Below, piece after piece: positions 54,082-63,359 of a stretch of 64,000 nucleotides of DNA (its first letter is position 1; the number at the start of each line of letters is the position of its first letter). Source of the DNA: Rubellimicrobium rubrum (GTDB taxonomy: Bacteria > Pseudomonadota > Alphaproteobacteria > Rhodobacterales > Rhodobacteraceae); assembly GCF_006152115.1 (NCBI RefSeq), contig NZ_VDFU01000001.1, positions 248,001 to 312,000 of the forward strand. Direction: 5' to 3'. The translations under genes and the position numbers were made by a program. A model generated the notes under the pieces. That model did not search any database. It saw nothing but the letters and a program-made list of their open reading frames with translations, and was not told where the DNA came from.

Positions 54082-54932
54082 CACGGCTCCCGAAGGGATC
54101 GGGCGAAGGTGGCGGCGCGTGCCAGGGCCACCGGGTCAAGGCCGGTGTGGTAGCCAAGCGCCACCAACCGGTCATGGAGAGCTTCGGTCGCGACGTTGCC
54201 TGCTGCACCCGGAGCAAAAGGACAACCGCCCAGACCCGCGATGGACGCATCAAAGATCCGGAGACCATGCTGGAGAGCCACCTCAACATTGTCGAGTGCG
54301 CGGCCCCCCGTGTCGTGGAAGTGCCCGGCGAGGCGGTCGGGGGAAAGCTCCTCCAGCACCGCGCGCAGCATGGCCTCCACCCGCTCGGGGGTTCCGCGCC
54401 CCAGGGTCTCTCCCAAGCTGATCTCGTCGCAGCCCATGTCGCGCAGGGCAGCGGCGACGCGGCCGACGGCCGAGGGTGCCGTCGGACCGTCGAAGGGGCA
54501 GTCCGTCACGACCGAGACATAGCCCCGCACGGGCAGGCCGTCGCCATGCGCCGCCCTTACCACCGGGGCCAGCCGATCCAGGCTTTCGGCGATCGTGCAA
54601 TTCAGGTTGGCCTTGGCAAAGCCCTCCGAGGCGGCGGTGAACACGGCGATTTCGTCGACGCGCGCCGCATGGGCGGCCTCGTAGCCTCTGAGGTTCGGGA
54701 CCAAGGCGACGAACCCGGTTCGTTCAGGGCGGCGGATCGCGGCCAGCACCGCGGCCCCGTCCTCCATCTGCGGGACGCGTCGGGGGCTCACGAAGGATGC
54801 GGCCTCGATCCGCCGGAACCCTGCGACGGCCAGAGCATCGACGAGGGCTGTCTTGTGAGGGGTCGGGATGAGCCGGGGTTCGTTTTGAAGCCCGTCGCGG
54901 GGGCCGACCTCGACGATCTCCACGTCAGTCAT
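54081..54932 (-). CDS. hydroxymethylglutaryl-CoA lyase
   Basis: A 283-aa TIM-barrel enzyme that cleaves HMG-CoA to acetyl-CoA and acetoacetate, the final step of leucine breakdown. Motifs: VEIVEVGPRDGLQNEPRLIPT at the N-terminus, ASFVSPRRVPQMED, EISLGETLGRGTPE, LAGHFHDTGGRALDN (metal His pair), and the active-site Cys in GLGGCPFAPGAAGNV. It overlaps the carboxylase alpha gene by 8 nt and the hydratase gene by 1 nt. Confidence 0.95.
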   Translation of the reverse strand: MTDVEIVEVGPRDGLQNEPRLIPTPHKTALVDALAVAGFRRIEAASFVSPRRVPQMEDGAAVLAAIRRPERTGFVALVPNLRGYEAAHAARVDEIAVFTAASEGFAKANLNCTIAESLDRLAPVVRAAHGDGLPVRGYVSVVTDCPFDGPTAPSAVGRVAAALRDMGCDEISLGETLGRGTPERVEAMLRAVLEELSPDRLAGHFHDTGGRALDNVEVALQHGLRIFDASIAGLGGCPFAPGAAGNVATEALHDRLVALGYHTGLDPVALARAATFARSLREP

Positions 54933-56862
54933 CCGCAGGCTCCAGGCGGACCAAGGGAACGCCCGCCTCGACCTGGGCGCCTTCGCTCGCGAGGACCTCG
55001 GCCACGCGGCCGTTGCGCGCGGCGGTCAGGGTATGCTCCATCTTCATGGCCTCAAGGACGATCAGGGGGGCGTCCTGAGTCACGTCTTGGCAGGGCGCGA
55101 CGAGCACCGCCCTCACAAGCCCCGGCATCGGCGACAGCGTGACCTCTGCTCCGGTCCCTGGGATTTGCCTGTCCAGCGGGTCGGGGATCTGGAACGTGAA
55201 GGTGCCCAGCACGCCCGCGAATACAGTGATCTCACCGAGTACGGCCAAGGTGTCGAAGACCGGCGATCCGTCCACGCGCCAGATGCCGGCGCTCCGGGTG
55301 GCGGTGAACGCGCGGCCGTCTACGGCAATGCTCGCCCAGTCAGGCCCGTCCACCACGAGCCCGCAGGAGACCGGGTTCCCCGACCAACGAAGTTCGATCC
55401 TTTGGGCAAGAGGCGACCAGAGATGGAAGCCGGCCAGCACCCCCTCCACCGGGCTTGCAGCTACGAGCACGGCCTGCGCCGCGACCTCGGGGGGTGGCGG
55501 GGCGGCAAGGGTGAGAGCGGACAGATCCCGCTCGATCAGGCCAGTGTCGGGGTGCCCCGCGCGGAACGCCTCGTGGCGCAGGAGAGCCGAAAGAAAAGCG
55601 AGGTTCGTTTCGCAGCCCACGACCTGGGTCCGGGCGAGAGCGGCGGCGAGTCGTTCGAGGGCGGATTGGCGCGTAGGGCCATGGGCGATGAGCTTGGCGA
55701 TCAACGGGTCGTACCAGGGGCTGATCGCGTCCCCCTCGCGTACGCCCGTCTCGACCCGGATGCCCTGAGGGAACATCAGCCGCGTCAGCCGGCCGGTGGC
55801 GGGCAGGAAACCCGCAGGCACATTCTCCGCGTAAAGGCGCGCCTCGACGGCGTGGCCGCGGATCGAAAGATCCTCCTGCCGAAGGGGAAGCGGCTCGCCG
55901 GCGGCCACGCGGAGCTGCCATTCCACGAGGTCGAGCCCGGTGATCGCCTCGGTGACGGGATGTTCGACCTGCAGGCGAGTGTTCATCTCCATGAACCAGA
56001 ACCTGTCCGGGTGCAGCCCGTCCGAGGCGTCCACGATGAACTCCACGGTGCCTGCCCCGACGTAGGCGATCGCCTCGGCGGCGCGCACCGCCGCCTGTCC
56101 CATAGCCTGCCGCATCGCCTCGGTCATTCCCGGCGCGGGAGCCTCCTCGATGACCTTCTGATGGCGGCGCTGGAGGGAGCAGTCGCGCTCGAAGAGGTGG
56201 ATGGCTCGGGTGCCGTCGCCAAAGATCTGCACCTCGACGTGACGGGGGGTCGCGACATACCTCTCGACCAGCACGGCGTCATTGCCGAAGGCGTTCTGCG
56301 CTTCGCGTCTGGCCGAAGCGAGCGCCTCGGAGAACTGCGCTGGGTCGGCCACGCGGCGCATCCCCTTGCCGCCACCGCCCGCCACGGCCTTGATCAGCAC
56401 CGGGTAGCCGATCCGCCCGGCCTCCCGCGCGAGGCGCTCGGGCGATTGGTCCCCGCCGTGATAACCGGGCACGACCGGGACGCCTGCCTGTTCCATGAGC
56501 GCCTTGGCCGCGTCCTTGAGACCCATCGCGCGGATCGCGGTGGCCCCAGGGCCGATGAAGACGAGGCCCGCCTGCGCGACGGCCTCTGCGAAATCGGGGT
56601 TCTCGGACAGGAAGCCATAGCCGGGATGGATCGCCTGCGAACCTGTCGCCCTTGCGGCGGCGAGGATGGCTGGCGAGTTCAGATAGCTGTCGAGCGCAGG
56701 CGGGGGGCCGATGCGGATGGCATGGTCGGCCATGGCGACATGACGGGCGCTCGCGTCGGCATCGGAGAAGATCGCGACCGTCTCGACCCCTAGCCGTCGG
56801 GCCGTGTCGATGATCCGGCAGGCGATCTCGCCTCGGTTGGCGATCAGGATGCGGCTGAACAT
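54925..56862 (-). CDS. methylcrotonoyl-CoA carboxylase alpha (biotin) subunit
   Basis: A 645-aa biotin carboxylase/carrier subunit. Biotin carboxylase domain: ILIANRGEIACRIIDTARRLG, AIHPGYGFLSENPDFAEAV, AGGGGKGMRRV, MEMNTRLQVEHPVTEAITG. A linker domain is followed by the C-terminal biotinyl domain with the modified lysine in EAMKMEHTLT. ATG 56862 is the family start (FSRILIANRG); an open frame continues upstream across the beta-subunit end without similarity. The cluster context selects methylcrotonyl-CoA over propionyl- or acetyl-CoA as substrate. Confidence 0.94.
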   Translation of the reverse strand: MFSRILIANRGEIACRIIDTARRLGVETVAIFSDADASARHVAMADHAIRIGPPPALDSYLNSPAILAAARATGSQAIHPGYGFLSENPDFAEAVAQAGLVFIGPGATAIRAMGLKDAAKALMEQAGVPVVPGYHGGDQSPERLAREAGRIGYPVLIKAVAGGGGKGMRRVADPAQFSEALASARREAQNAFGNDAVLVERYVATPRHVEVQIFGDGTRAIHLFERDCSLQRRHQKVIEEAPAPGMTEAMRQAMGQAAVRAAEAIAYVGAGTVEFIVDASDGLHPDRFWFMEMNTRLQVEHPVTEAITGLDLVEWQLRVAAGEPLPLRQEDLSIRGHAVEARLYAENVPAGFLPATGRLTRLMFPQGIRVETGVREGDAISPWYDPLIAKLIAHGPTRQSALERLAAALARTQVVGCETNLAFLSALLRHEAFRAGHPDTGLIERDLSALTLAAPPPPEVAAQAVLVAASPVEGVLAGFHLWSPLAQRIELRWSGNPVSCGLVVDGPDWASIAVDGRAFTATRSAGIWRVDGSPVFDTLAVLGEITVFAGVLGTFTFQIPDPLDRQIPGTGAEVTLSPMPGLVRAVLVAPCQDVTQDAPLIVLEAMKMEHTLTAARNGRVAEVLASEGAQVEAGVPLVRLEPADD

Positions 56863-56866
56863 GCGC

Positions 56867-58462
56867 TCACATCCGGAACACGCCGAACCGCGTCGGTTCA
56901 ATCGGGGCATGGAGCGCGGCATGGAGAGACAGGGCCAGCACCTCGCGGGTCTTTCGCGGGTCGATGATGCCGTCGTCCCAAAGCCGGGCGGAGGCGTAGA
57001 GGGGGTGGCTCTGGCGGTCGAACATCTCCTGCGTCGGTCGCTTGAACTCGACCTCCTCCTCCGGGGACCACTGCCCACCCGCACGTTCGATCCCCTCGCG
57101 CCGCACGGTGGCCAGCACGGTCGCGGCCTGCTCGCCTCCCATCACGGAGACGCGGGAGTTGGGCCAGGTCCACAGGAAGCGGGGCGAATAGGCCCGCCCC
57201 GCCATGCCGTAGTTGCCTGCTCCGAAGGAGCTCCCGACGATGACGGTGACTTTCGGGACGGACGTGGTGGCCACGGCCGTCACCATCTTGGCCCCATGGC
57301 GCGCGATGCCCTCGTTCTCGGTGCGGCGGCCCACCATGAAGCCAGTGATGTTCTGAAGGAAAACGAGCGGGATTTGCCGTTGGGAGCAGAGTTCGATGAA
57401 GTGCGCGCCCTTCTGCGCAGCTTCGGAGAAGAGCACGCCGTTGTTCGCGACGACGCCCACCGGCTGGCCCATGACCTCTGCGAAGCCCGTCACCAACGTT
57501 TCGCCGAAGCGGGCCTTGAACTCGTCGAGCCGCGAGCCGTCCACGATCCGGGCGATCACCTCGCGGATGTCGTAGGGCGTGCGGAGGTCGGCGGGGACGA
57601 TGCCCAGGATGTCCTCGGGATCATGGGCGGGGGCCTCGCCTGTCGGCAAGGGGCGCGCCGGACGATTGAGGCTGCGGACGGCGCGGCGGGCGAGCGCGAG
57701 GGCGTGCAGGTCATCCTCGGCCAGATAGTCCGCGACGCCCGACAGGCGGGTATGGACGTCGGCGCCGCCCAGGTCCTCAGCCGTGACGACCTCGCCGGTC
57801 GCGGCGCGCACCAGGGGCGGCCCGGCAAGGAAGATGGTCCCTTGGCCGCGGACGATGATGGACACGTCCGCCATGGCGGGAACGTAGGCCCCGCCCGCCG
57901 TGCAGGAGCCCATGACCGCGGCGATCTGGGGAATGCCCTTCGCGCTCATGCGGGATTGATTGTAGAAGATCCGTCCGAAATGATCGCGGTCGGGAAAGAC
58001 CTCGTCCTGATTGGGCAGATTCGCGCCGCCGCTGTCCACGAGATAGACGCACGGCAGGTGACACTCCTCCGCGATCTCCTGGGCGCGGAGGTGCTTCTTG
58101 ACGGTCATCGGGTAGTAGGTGCCGCCTTTCACGGTGGCGTCGTTGGCGACGACCATGACCTCGGTGCCATGGACCCGGCCGACCCCGGCGATCAGGCCGG
58201 CGCCGGGGGCGGCGTTGTCGTACATGCCATGCGCGGCCGTCGCGCCGACTTCAAGGAACGGGCTTCCGGCATCGAGAAGGTTGGCGATGCGGTCACGGGG
58301 GAGGAGCTTGCCGCGAGACGCATGACGCTGCCGCGCCGGTTCACCACCCCCTTGCGCGGCGAACTCGGCCGCTTGGCGGGCCTGTTCCAGCAGTGCCAGA
58401 TGGGCCGCACGGTTGACCTTGAAGCTGTCGGACGAGGGCTGGACCTTGGTGGTGAGGCGCAT
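56867..58462 (-). CDS. methylcrotonoyl-CoA carboxylase beta (carboxyltransferase) subunit
   Basis: A 531-aa carboxyltransferase that passes the carboxyl group from biotin to 3-methylcrotonyl-CoA. Motifs: [83 protein letters not shown] and the CoA-binding [50 protein letters not shown]. These match the MccB/LiuB subfamily. It directly abuts the acyl-CoA dehydrogenase stop (TGA ATG). Confidence 0.95.
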   Translation of the reverse strand: MRLTTKVQPSSDSFKVNRAAHLALLEQARQAAEFAAQGGGEPARQRHASRGKLLPRDRIANLLDAGSPFLEVGATAAHGMYDNAAPGAGLIAGVGRVHGTEVMVVANDATVKGGTYYPMTVKKHLRAQEIAEECHLPCVYLVDSGGANLPNQDEVFPDRDHFGRIFYNQSRMSAKGIPQIAAVMGSCTAGGAYVPAMADVSIIVRGQGTIFLAGPPLVRAATGEVVTAEDLGGADVHTRLSGVADYLAEDDLHALALARRAVRSLNRPARPLPTGEAPAHDPEDILGIVPADLRTPYDIREVIARIVDGSRLDEFKARFGETLVTGFAEVMGQPVGVVANNGVLFSEAAQKGAHFIELCSQRQIPLVFLQNITGFMVGRRTENEGIARHGAKMVTAVATTSVPKVTVIVGSSFGAGNYGMAGRAYSPRFLWTWPNSRVSVMGGEQAATVLATVRREGIERAGGQWSPEEEVEFKRPTQEMFDRQSHPLYASARLWDDGIIDPRKTREVLALSLHAALHAPIEPTRFGVFRM

Positions 58463-59620
58463 TCAGGTCCCGATCAGCTCGCGTCCGATCAGCATGCGGC
58501 GGATCTCGCTCGTGCCCGCGCCGATCTCCATGAGCTTGGCGTCCCGGAAGAGACGGCTCACGACCGAGTCGCCGAGGAACCCCGCCCCGCCCAGGGCCTG
58601 CACCGCCTGATGGGCCTGCACCATCGCTTGCTCGGAGGAGTAGAGCACGCAGGCGGCGGCGTCGGCTCGGGTCACGCGGCCCTGGTCGCAGGCGCGGGCG
58701 ACCTGGTAGGTGTAGGCACGGGCAGTGGACAGCGCGACGTGCATGTCCGCCACCTTGGCCTGCACGAGTTGGAACGACCCGATGGGCTGGCCGAACTGGT
58801 GGCGTTCGCGCACATAAGGGATCACCTCATCAAGGCAGGCCTGCATGATGCCGAGCCCGATGCCCGCCAGGACCACCCGCTCATAGTCGAGGCCCGACAT
58901 CAGGACGCGCACGCCCCAGTTCACCTCGCCCAAGACATTGGCGGCGGGAACCTCGCAATCCTTAAATCCCAGTTCTCCGGTGTTGGAGCCGCGCATGCCG
59001 AGCTTGTCGAGATGCGGACCCTGGACGAAGCCGGGGGTGCCCCGTTCCACCAGGAAGGCGGTGATGCCCTTGGAGCCCGCATCGGGGTCGGTCTTGGCAT
59101 AGACGATCACCACATCGGCCTCGGGGCCATTGGTGATCCAGTATTTCGCCCCATTGAGGACGAAGACGTCGCCACGCCGTTCGGCCCGCGTCGTCATGCC
59201 CAGGACGTCAGAGCCCGCCCCGGTTTCAGACATGGCGAGCGCGCCGACCTTGCTCCCGGCCACCAGGTCGGGAAGAAAGCGCGCCTTCTGCGCGGGCGAG
59301 CCGTTCAACGCGATCTGGTTCACGCAAAGGTTGGAATGCGCCCCGTAGGACAAGGCGACCGAGGCCGAGGCGCGGGCGATCTCCTCCACGGCGACGACAT
59401 GGGCAAGGTAGCCCAAGCCCGTGCCGCCGTACTCATCGGACACCGTGAGGCCCAAGAGGCCGAGGCTGCCCATCTCGGACCAAAGCTCGGACGGGAAGAT
59501 GTTCCGGCGGTCGATCCCGGCCGCCATGGGCCTGAGGCGTTCCTGAGCCCAGCGGTGGACAAGGTCGCGCAGCGCGGCAAGGTCGCCGTCCTGCTCGAAC
59601 TGAAGGGCGGGTGCGTTCAT
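58463..59620 (-). CDS. isovaleryl-CoA dehydrogenase
   Basis: A 385-aa FAD-dependent acyl-CoA dehydrogenase that oxidises isovaleryl-CoA to 3-methylcrotonyl-CoA. Motifs: LGLLGLTVSDEYGGTGLGYLAHVVAVEEIARASASVALSYGAHSNLCVNQI, MSETGAGSDVLGM, YWITNGPEADVVIVYAKT, MSGLDYERVVLAGIGLGIMQACLDEVIPYVRERHQFG and GGAGFLGDSVVSRLFRDAKLMEIGAGTSEIRRMLIGREL. The SYGAHSNLCVNQI and GLDYERVVLA segments are typical of the isovaleryl-CoA subgroup. It starts 4 nt after the 2-oxoacid oxidoreductase gene. Confidence 0.94.
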   Translation of the reverse strand: MNAPALQFEQDGDLAALRDLVHRWAQERLRPMAAGIDRRNIFPSELWSEMGSLGLLGLTVSDEYGGTGLGYLAHVVAVEEIARASASVALSYGAHSNLCVNQIALNGSPAQKARFLPDLVAGSKVGALAMSETGAGSDVLGMTTRAERRGDVFVLNGAKYWITNGPEADVVIVYAKTDPDAGSKGITAFLVERGTPGFVQGPHLDKLGMRGSNTGELGFKDCEVPAANVLGEVNWGVRVLMSGLDYERVVLAGIGLGIMQACLDEVIPYVRERHQFGQPIGSFQLVQAKVADMHVALSTARAYTYQVARACDQGRVTRADAAACVLYSSEQAMVQAHQAVQALGGAGFLGDSVVSRLFRDAKLMEIGAGTSEIRRMLIGRELIGT

Positions 59621-59624
59621 CTGG

Positions 59625-62600
59625 TCATTCCGCCGCCATGGCCTGCGTGGTGGTCGGCGGCTCGGCCCCGCGCTCCCATGTCGTCAGAAGCTGCGCACGG
59701 CGCTGCGCGGCGGCCTTCATCGCGGCGGCCCTGACCGGGCCGTAGCCCCGGACCTCATTGGCAAGGTCAAGAAGCGCCAAGGCCGCGGGCGCGTTGCGGT
59801 CGTCCAGCCGGGCCAGCACCCGCTCCACATCCCCTTCGTAGTCGCGCAGGAAAGCGCGTTCGGCGCGGCGTTCGCTGGTACGGCCGAAAGGGTCAAACGG
59901 TGTGCCGCGCAGACGTCGCATCTGCGCCAGAGCCCGAAGGACCGGAAGGATGCGCGGACCGAACTCCCGCTTCTCGGGCCGGCCTCCGGCGCCGGGCTTG
60001 GCAAGGCCGGGTGGCGCGAGGTTCAGGGCGATCCGGTAGTCGCCCTCGAACGCCTCATCGAGTCCCTTGCGGAAGGAGGGATCGGTCAGCAGCCGGGCGA
60101 CCTCGTATTCGTCCTTGGGGGCGAGCAGGCGGGCGTAGCCGGTGGCGACCGACCGGGCGATCCTGCGCGCGATGTCGCTGTCCGAGAGACGCCCAGCTGC
60201 CGCCTGCACGCGGCCCATCAACTCCGCGTAGCGCCGGGCCAGCCCCTTGCCTTGGTAGGCCGTCAGATGCGCCTGACGGTGCGCGACCAGCTCGCGCAGG
60301 CTCATCTCCTCCATGGCGCGTCCCGAGGGCTTGGCCTGCGGGAGCCGCGCGGGGTCATGAGCCATAACGCGGCCCCAGGCGAAGGCATCAAGGTTGGCCT
60401 GCACCGCCACTCCGTTGAGCCGGATCGCGGCCTCGATGGCGTCATGGCTGACCGGCAGCAGGCCCATCTGCCAAGCATAGCCCAACATCAGGATGTTGGA
60501 CGCGATTTCGTCCCCTGCTACGGCAAGGCCCGCCGCCGTGAAGTCGTGGACGTGAGGCGGCTCGCGCAGGTGGCTCGCGAGCATTGCCCCCACCTCCTGC
60601 GTGCGGAAGTCGAAATCGCGCTGGCGGACAAAGTAGGCCACAGGAGTCATGTGGGTGTTCACCACGCCCGCCGTCCGTTCCGGATCACAGAGCACGGCAG
60701 CCTCTTTGGAGACTGCGACCACCGCATCCGCGGCCAGCAGCACGTCCGCGCCTCCGGTGACGATGCGTGGTTCGGTCGGCGCAGCCGCGGGGGGGCCGAT
60801 CCGGATGTGACTGAGTACCGCACCGCCCTTCTGCGCCAGCCCCGCCATGTCGAGCACCATGGGGCTCAACCCTTCGATATGCGCCGCCATGCCCAGGATC
60901 GCCCCGATGGTGAGGACGCCCGTGCCACCCACACCCGCAACGGCGATGTTCCAGGGCCGGTCGATCGACGGTCGAGCGGGTTCGGGCAGGTGGCTGGTGT
61001 CGGGGCGCTCCCTGGCCGCAAGGCGGCGGGGCTGGCCACCGCGCACGGTGACGAACGAAGGACAAAATCCCTTGAGGCAGGAATAATCCTTGTTGCAGGA
61101 CGACTGATTGATGCGTCGCTTGCGGCCCATCTCGGTTTCCAGCGGCTCGACCGCGACGCAGTTCGATTGCACCGAGCAATCCCCGCAGCCCTCGCAAACC
61201 TCCGGGCTGATCCAGAGGCGCATGTCGGGGTCATCCAGGGTCCCGCGCTTGCGGCGTCGCCGCTTCTCGGCCGCGCAGGTCTGGACATAGACGATGGCGG
61301 TCACGCCCGGCACCTCGCGCAGATCGCGCATGACGTCGTCCAGCCGGTCGCGATGCTGAACCGACGTGCCGGGTGCAAGGGTTTCGGGCAGGTAGGCTTC
61401 CGGGTGATCGGACAGCAGGCGGATGTCGCGGATGCCTTCGTCGTGGAGCATCCGGGTCATCAACTCGGGCGTCAGCAGCCCATCGACCTTCTGCCCCCCG
61501 GTCATTGCCACCGCGTCGTTGTAAAGGAGCTTGTACGTGATGTTCGCGGCCGCCGCGACCGACTGCCGGATCGCGAGGTGCCCCGAATGAAAGAAGGTGC
61601 CGTCGCCCAGGTTGACGAAGCGGTGCCCTTCGTCGGTGTAGCGGGACAGCGCGGTCCAGGGGACCCCCTCCCCGCCCATCTGGGTGAAGGTCTCGGTGCT
61701 GCGGTCCATCCACTGGACCATGTAATGACAGCCGACCCCCGCCAGAGCCACCGAGCCCTCGGGCACCTTGGTCGAGGTGTTGTGAGGACAGCCCGCGCAG
61801 TAGTAGGGCGTACGGAGCACTGGGGGCTGGTGCGCGGTCATCGCCCGCTCGATCCCCTCCAGCCGCTCGACGCGCTCGAGGATCCGTGCCTTCAAGTCGT
61901 CCGGCACTCCGTTTGCCACAAGGCGGTCCACGATGGCTCGGGCCACCTCGGCGACCGTCAGCCCCGCCGACAGGTGCAAGAAGGGCCGGTCCATGTGGTC
62001 GAACTTGCCCACGATCCGGGGCCTTACGTCCGCCCGCCAGTTGAAGAGCTGCTGCTTTATCTGGTGCTCGATGATCTCGCGCCGTTCCTCGACGACCAGC
62101 ACCTCCTCGAGGCCCTTGGAGAAGTCGCGGATCCCCTCGGGTTCGAGAGGCCAAGGCATGCGGACCTTGTAGATGCGGACGCCGATGCGGTGCAACTCCC
62201 GCTCTGCCAAGCCCAACTCTTGAAGGGCCTGTCCCACATCCTCGTAGGCCTTGCCCGAGGCCACGATGCCGAAACGCGCGCCCGGCGTATCAAAGGTCAC
62301 TTCGTCGACCCGGTTGGCGCGGGCAAAAGCGCGGGCCGCGTACCCCTTGTGCTCCTGAAGGCGTTCGTCTTGGACGAGCGGGGGGTCAGGCCAGCGGATG
62401 TTGAGCCCGCCCTGCGGAACATGGAAGTCTGGCAGCACGAATTCGCGCCGTTCCTGCGCAAGGTCCACGACGGCGGTGGTTTCCACGGTTTCGGAGATGA
62501 CCTTGAAGCCGACCCAGCAGCCCGAATACCGCGACATGGCGATGCCGAGGAGGCCCAGTCCAAGGAACTCGTGCACCGAGGAGGGATACAGGACCGGCAT

Positions 62601-63098
62601 GATCGCCGAAATGAAGGCGTGGTCCGACTGATGCGGGATCGAGGACGACTTGGCCGTGTGGTCGTCCCCCGCGATGGCGAGGACGCCGCCATGCCGAGAG
62701 GTTCCGGCGGCGTTGGCGTGCTTGAACACGTCACCCGAGCGGTCCACCCCCGGCCCCTTGCCGTACCAAAGGCCAAGCACGCCGTCCTTGTTGGCCTTCC
62801 GCGACAGCGGTACCTGCTGGCTGCCCCAGACGGCAGTGGCGGCAAGGTCCTCGTTCAGTCCGGGCTGAAAGGTGATGTCCAGCGGATCGAGGAAGCGGCG
62901 CGCTGCCAGAAGTTGCTGGTCATAGCCGCCCAGGGGTGAGCCCCGGTAGCCCGAGATGAAGGTGGCGGTGCAGAGCCCTGCCGCACGGTCGCGCCGCATC
63001 TGGGCCATGGGCAGACGCACAAGCGCCTGGGTTCCTGTCAAGAAGACCCGGCCGTCCTCGGCGCGATACTTGTCATCGAGCGTGATGGCGGCGGTCAT
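59625..63098 (-). CDS. indolepyruvate ferredoxin oxidoreductase family protein (fused alpha-beta)
   Basis: A 1157-aa single-chain 2-oxoacid:ferredoxin oxidoreductase. N-terminal and central thiamine-diphosphate domains include FISGYRGSPLGGYDQQL and VGCHYMVQWMDRSTETFTQMGGEGVPW with NLGDGTFFHSGHLAIRQSVAAAANITYKLLYNDAVAMTGGQ. A cysteine-rich ferredoxin-like segment follows (CEGCGDCSVQSNC and SSCNKDYSCLKGFCPSF). The gamma-type domain starts AVAGVGGTGVLTIGAIL. The enzyme class decarboxylates aryl- or branched 2-oxoacids to acyl-CoA. Being first in an operon for leucine breakdown, it may act on 2-oxoisocaproate; this is inference. ATG 63098 has GAGG 6 nt upstream. Confidence 0.93.
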   Translation of the reverse strand: MTAAITLDDKYRAEDGRVFLTGTQALVRLPMAQMRRDRAAGLCTATFISGYRGSPLGGYDQQLLAARRFLDPLDITFQPGLNEDLAATAVWGSQQVPLSRKANKDGVLGLWYGKGPGVDRSGDVFKHANAAGTSRHGGVLAIAGDDHTAKSSSIPHQSDHAFISAIMPVLYPSSVHEFLGLGLLGIAMSRYSGCWVGFKVISETVETTAVVDLAQERREFVLPDFHVPQGGLNIRWPDPPLVQDERLQEHKGYAARAFARANRVDEVTFDTPGARFGIVASGKAYEDVGQALQELGLAERELHRIGVRIYKVRMPWPLEPEGIRDFSKGLEEVLVVEERREIIEHQIKQQLFNWRADVRPRIVGKFDHMDRPFLHLSAGLTVAEVARAIVDRLVANGVPDDLKARILERVERLEGIERAMTAHQPPVLRTPYYCAGCPHNTSTKVPEGSVALAGVGCHYMVQWMDRSTETFTQMGGEGVPWTALSRYTDEGHRFVNLGDGTFFHSGHLAIRQSVAAAANITYKLLYNDAVAMTGGQKVDGLLTPELMTRMLHDEGIRDIRLLSDHPEAYLPETLAPGTSVQHRDRLDDVMRDLREVPGVTAIVYVQTCAAEKRRRRKRGTLDDPDMRLWISPEVCEGCGDCSVQSNCVAVEPLETEMGRKRRINQSSCNKDYSCLKGFCPSFVTVRGGQPRRLAARERPDTSHLPEPARPSIDRPWNIAVAGVGGTGVLTIGAILGMAAHIEGLSPMVLDMAGLAQKGGAVLSHIRIGPPAAAPTEPRIVTGGADVLLAADAVVAVSKEAAVLCDPERTAGVVNTHMTPVAYFVRQRDFDFRTQEVGAMLASHLREPPHVHDFTAAGLAVAGDEIASNILMLGYAWQMGLLPVSHDAIEAAIRLNGVAVQANLDAFAWGRVMAHDPARLPQAKPSGRAMEEMSLRELVAHRQAHLTAYQGKGLARRYAELMGRVQAAAGRLSDSDIARRIARSVATGYARLLAPKDEYEVARLLTDPSFRKGLDEAFEGDYRIALNLAPPGLAKPGAGGRPEKREFGPRILPVLRALAQMRRLRGTPFDPFGRTSERRAERAFLRDYEGDVERVLARLDDRNAPAALALLDLANEVRGYGPVRAAAMKAAAQRRAQLLTTWERGAEPPTTTQAMAAE

Positions 63099-63359
63099 CG
63101 ACGCCTCGGGGGCGCCACGTCGCGACACCTGCGGCAACTTCGTGCCATGCGGGCCTTCCCTCCCACCCGGCGGCGGAGCCAGCCGGATCCCTCAAGGGTA
63201 AAACGCCCAAGGAATAGGCAGGTTCCTCTGGCTCCGGGATCGTGACGCCACGGCATGAGGCTTGGTGGATCTAGGGGTCCAGGCAGATCTCGGAACCCTT
63301 GATCCCGGCCAGTCGCGCAGGCATGAAGCCGGACCGGCATCGGCGACAGGAGCACGGCA

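Noticed and set aside
55033-56793. Long plus-strand reading frame (586 codons) opposite the carboxylase alpha gene
   Set aside because: It is an antisense shadow in very GC-rich DNA; the minus-strand product has complete catalytic motifs and the plus frame has none.
60252-62939. Long plus-strand reading frame (895 codons) opposite the 2-oxoacid oxidoreductase gene
   Set aside because: Antisense shadow of a well-supported gene, with no domain and a His/Arg/Gly-rich composition typical of reversed coding DNA.
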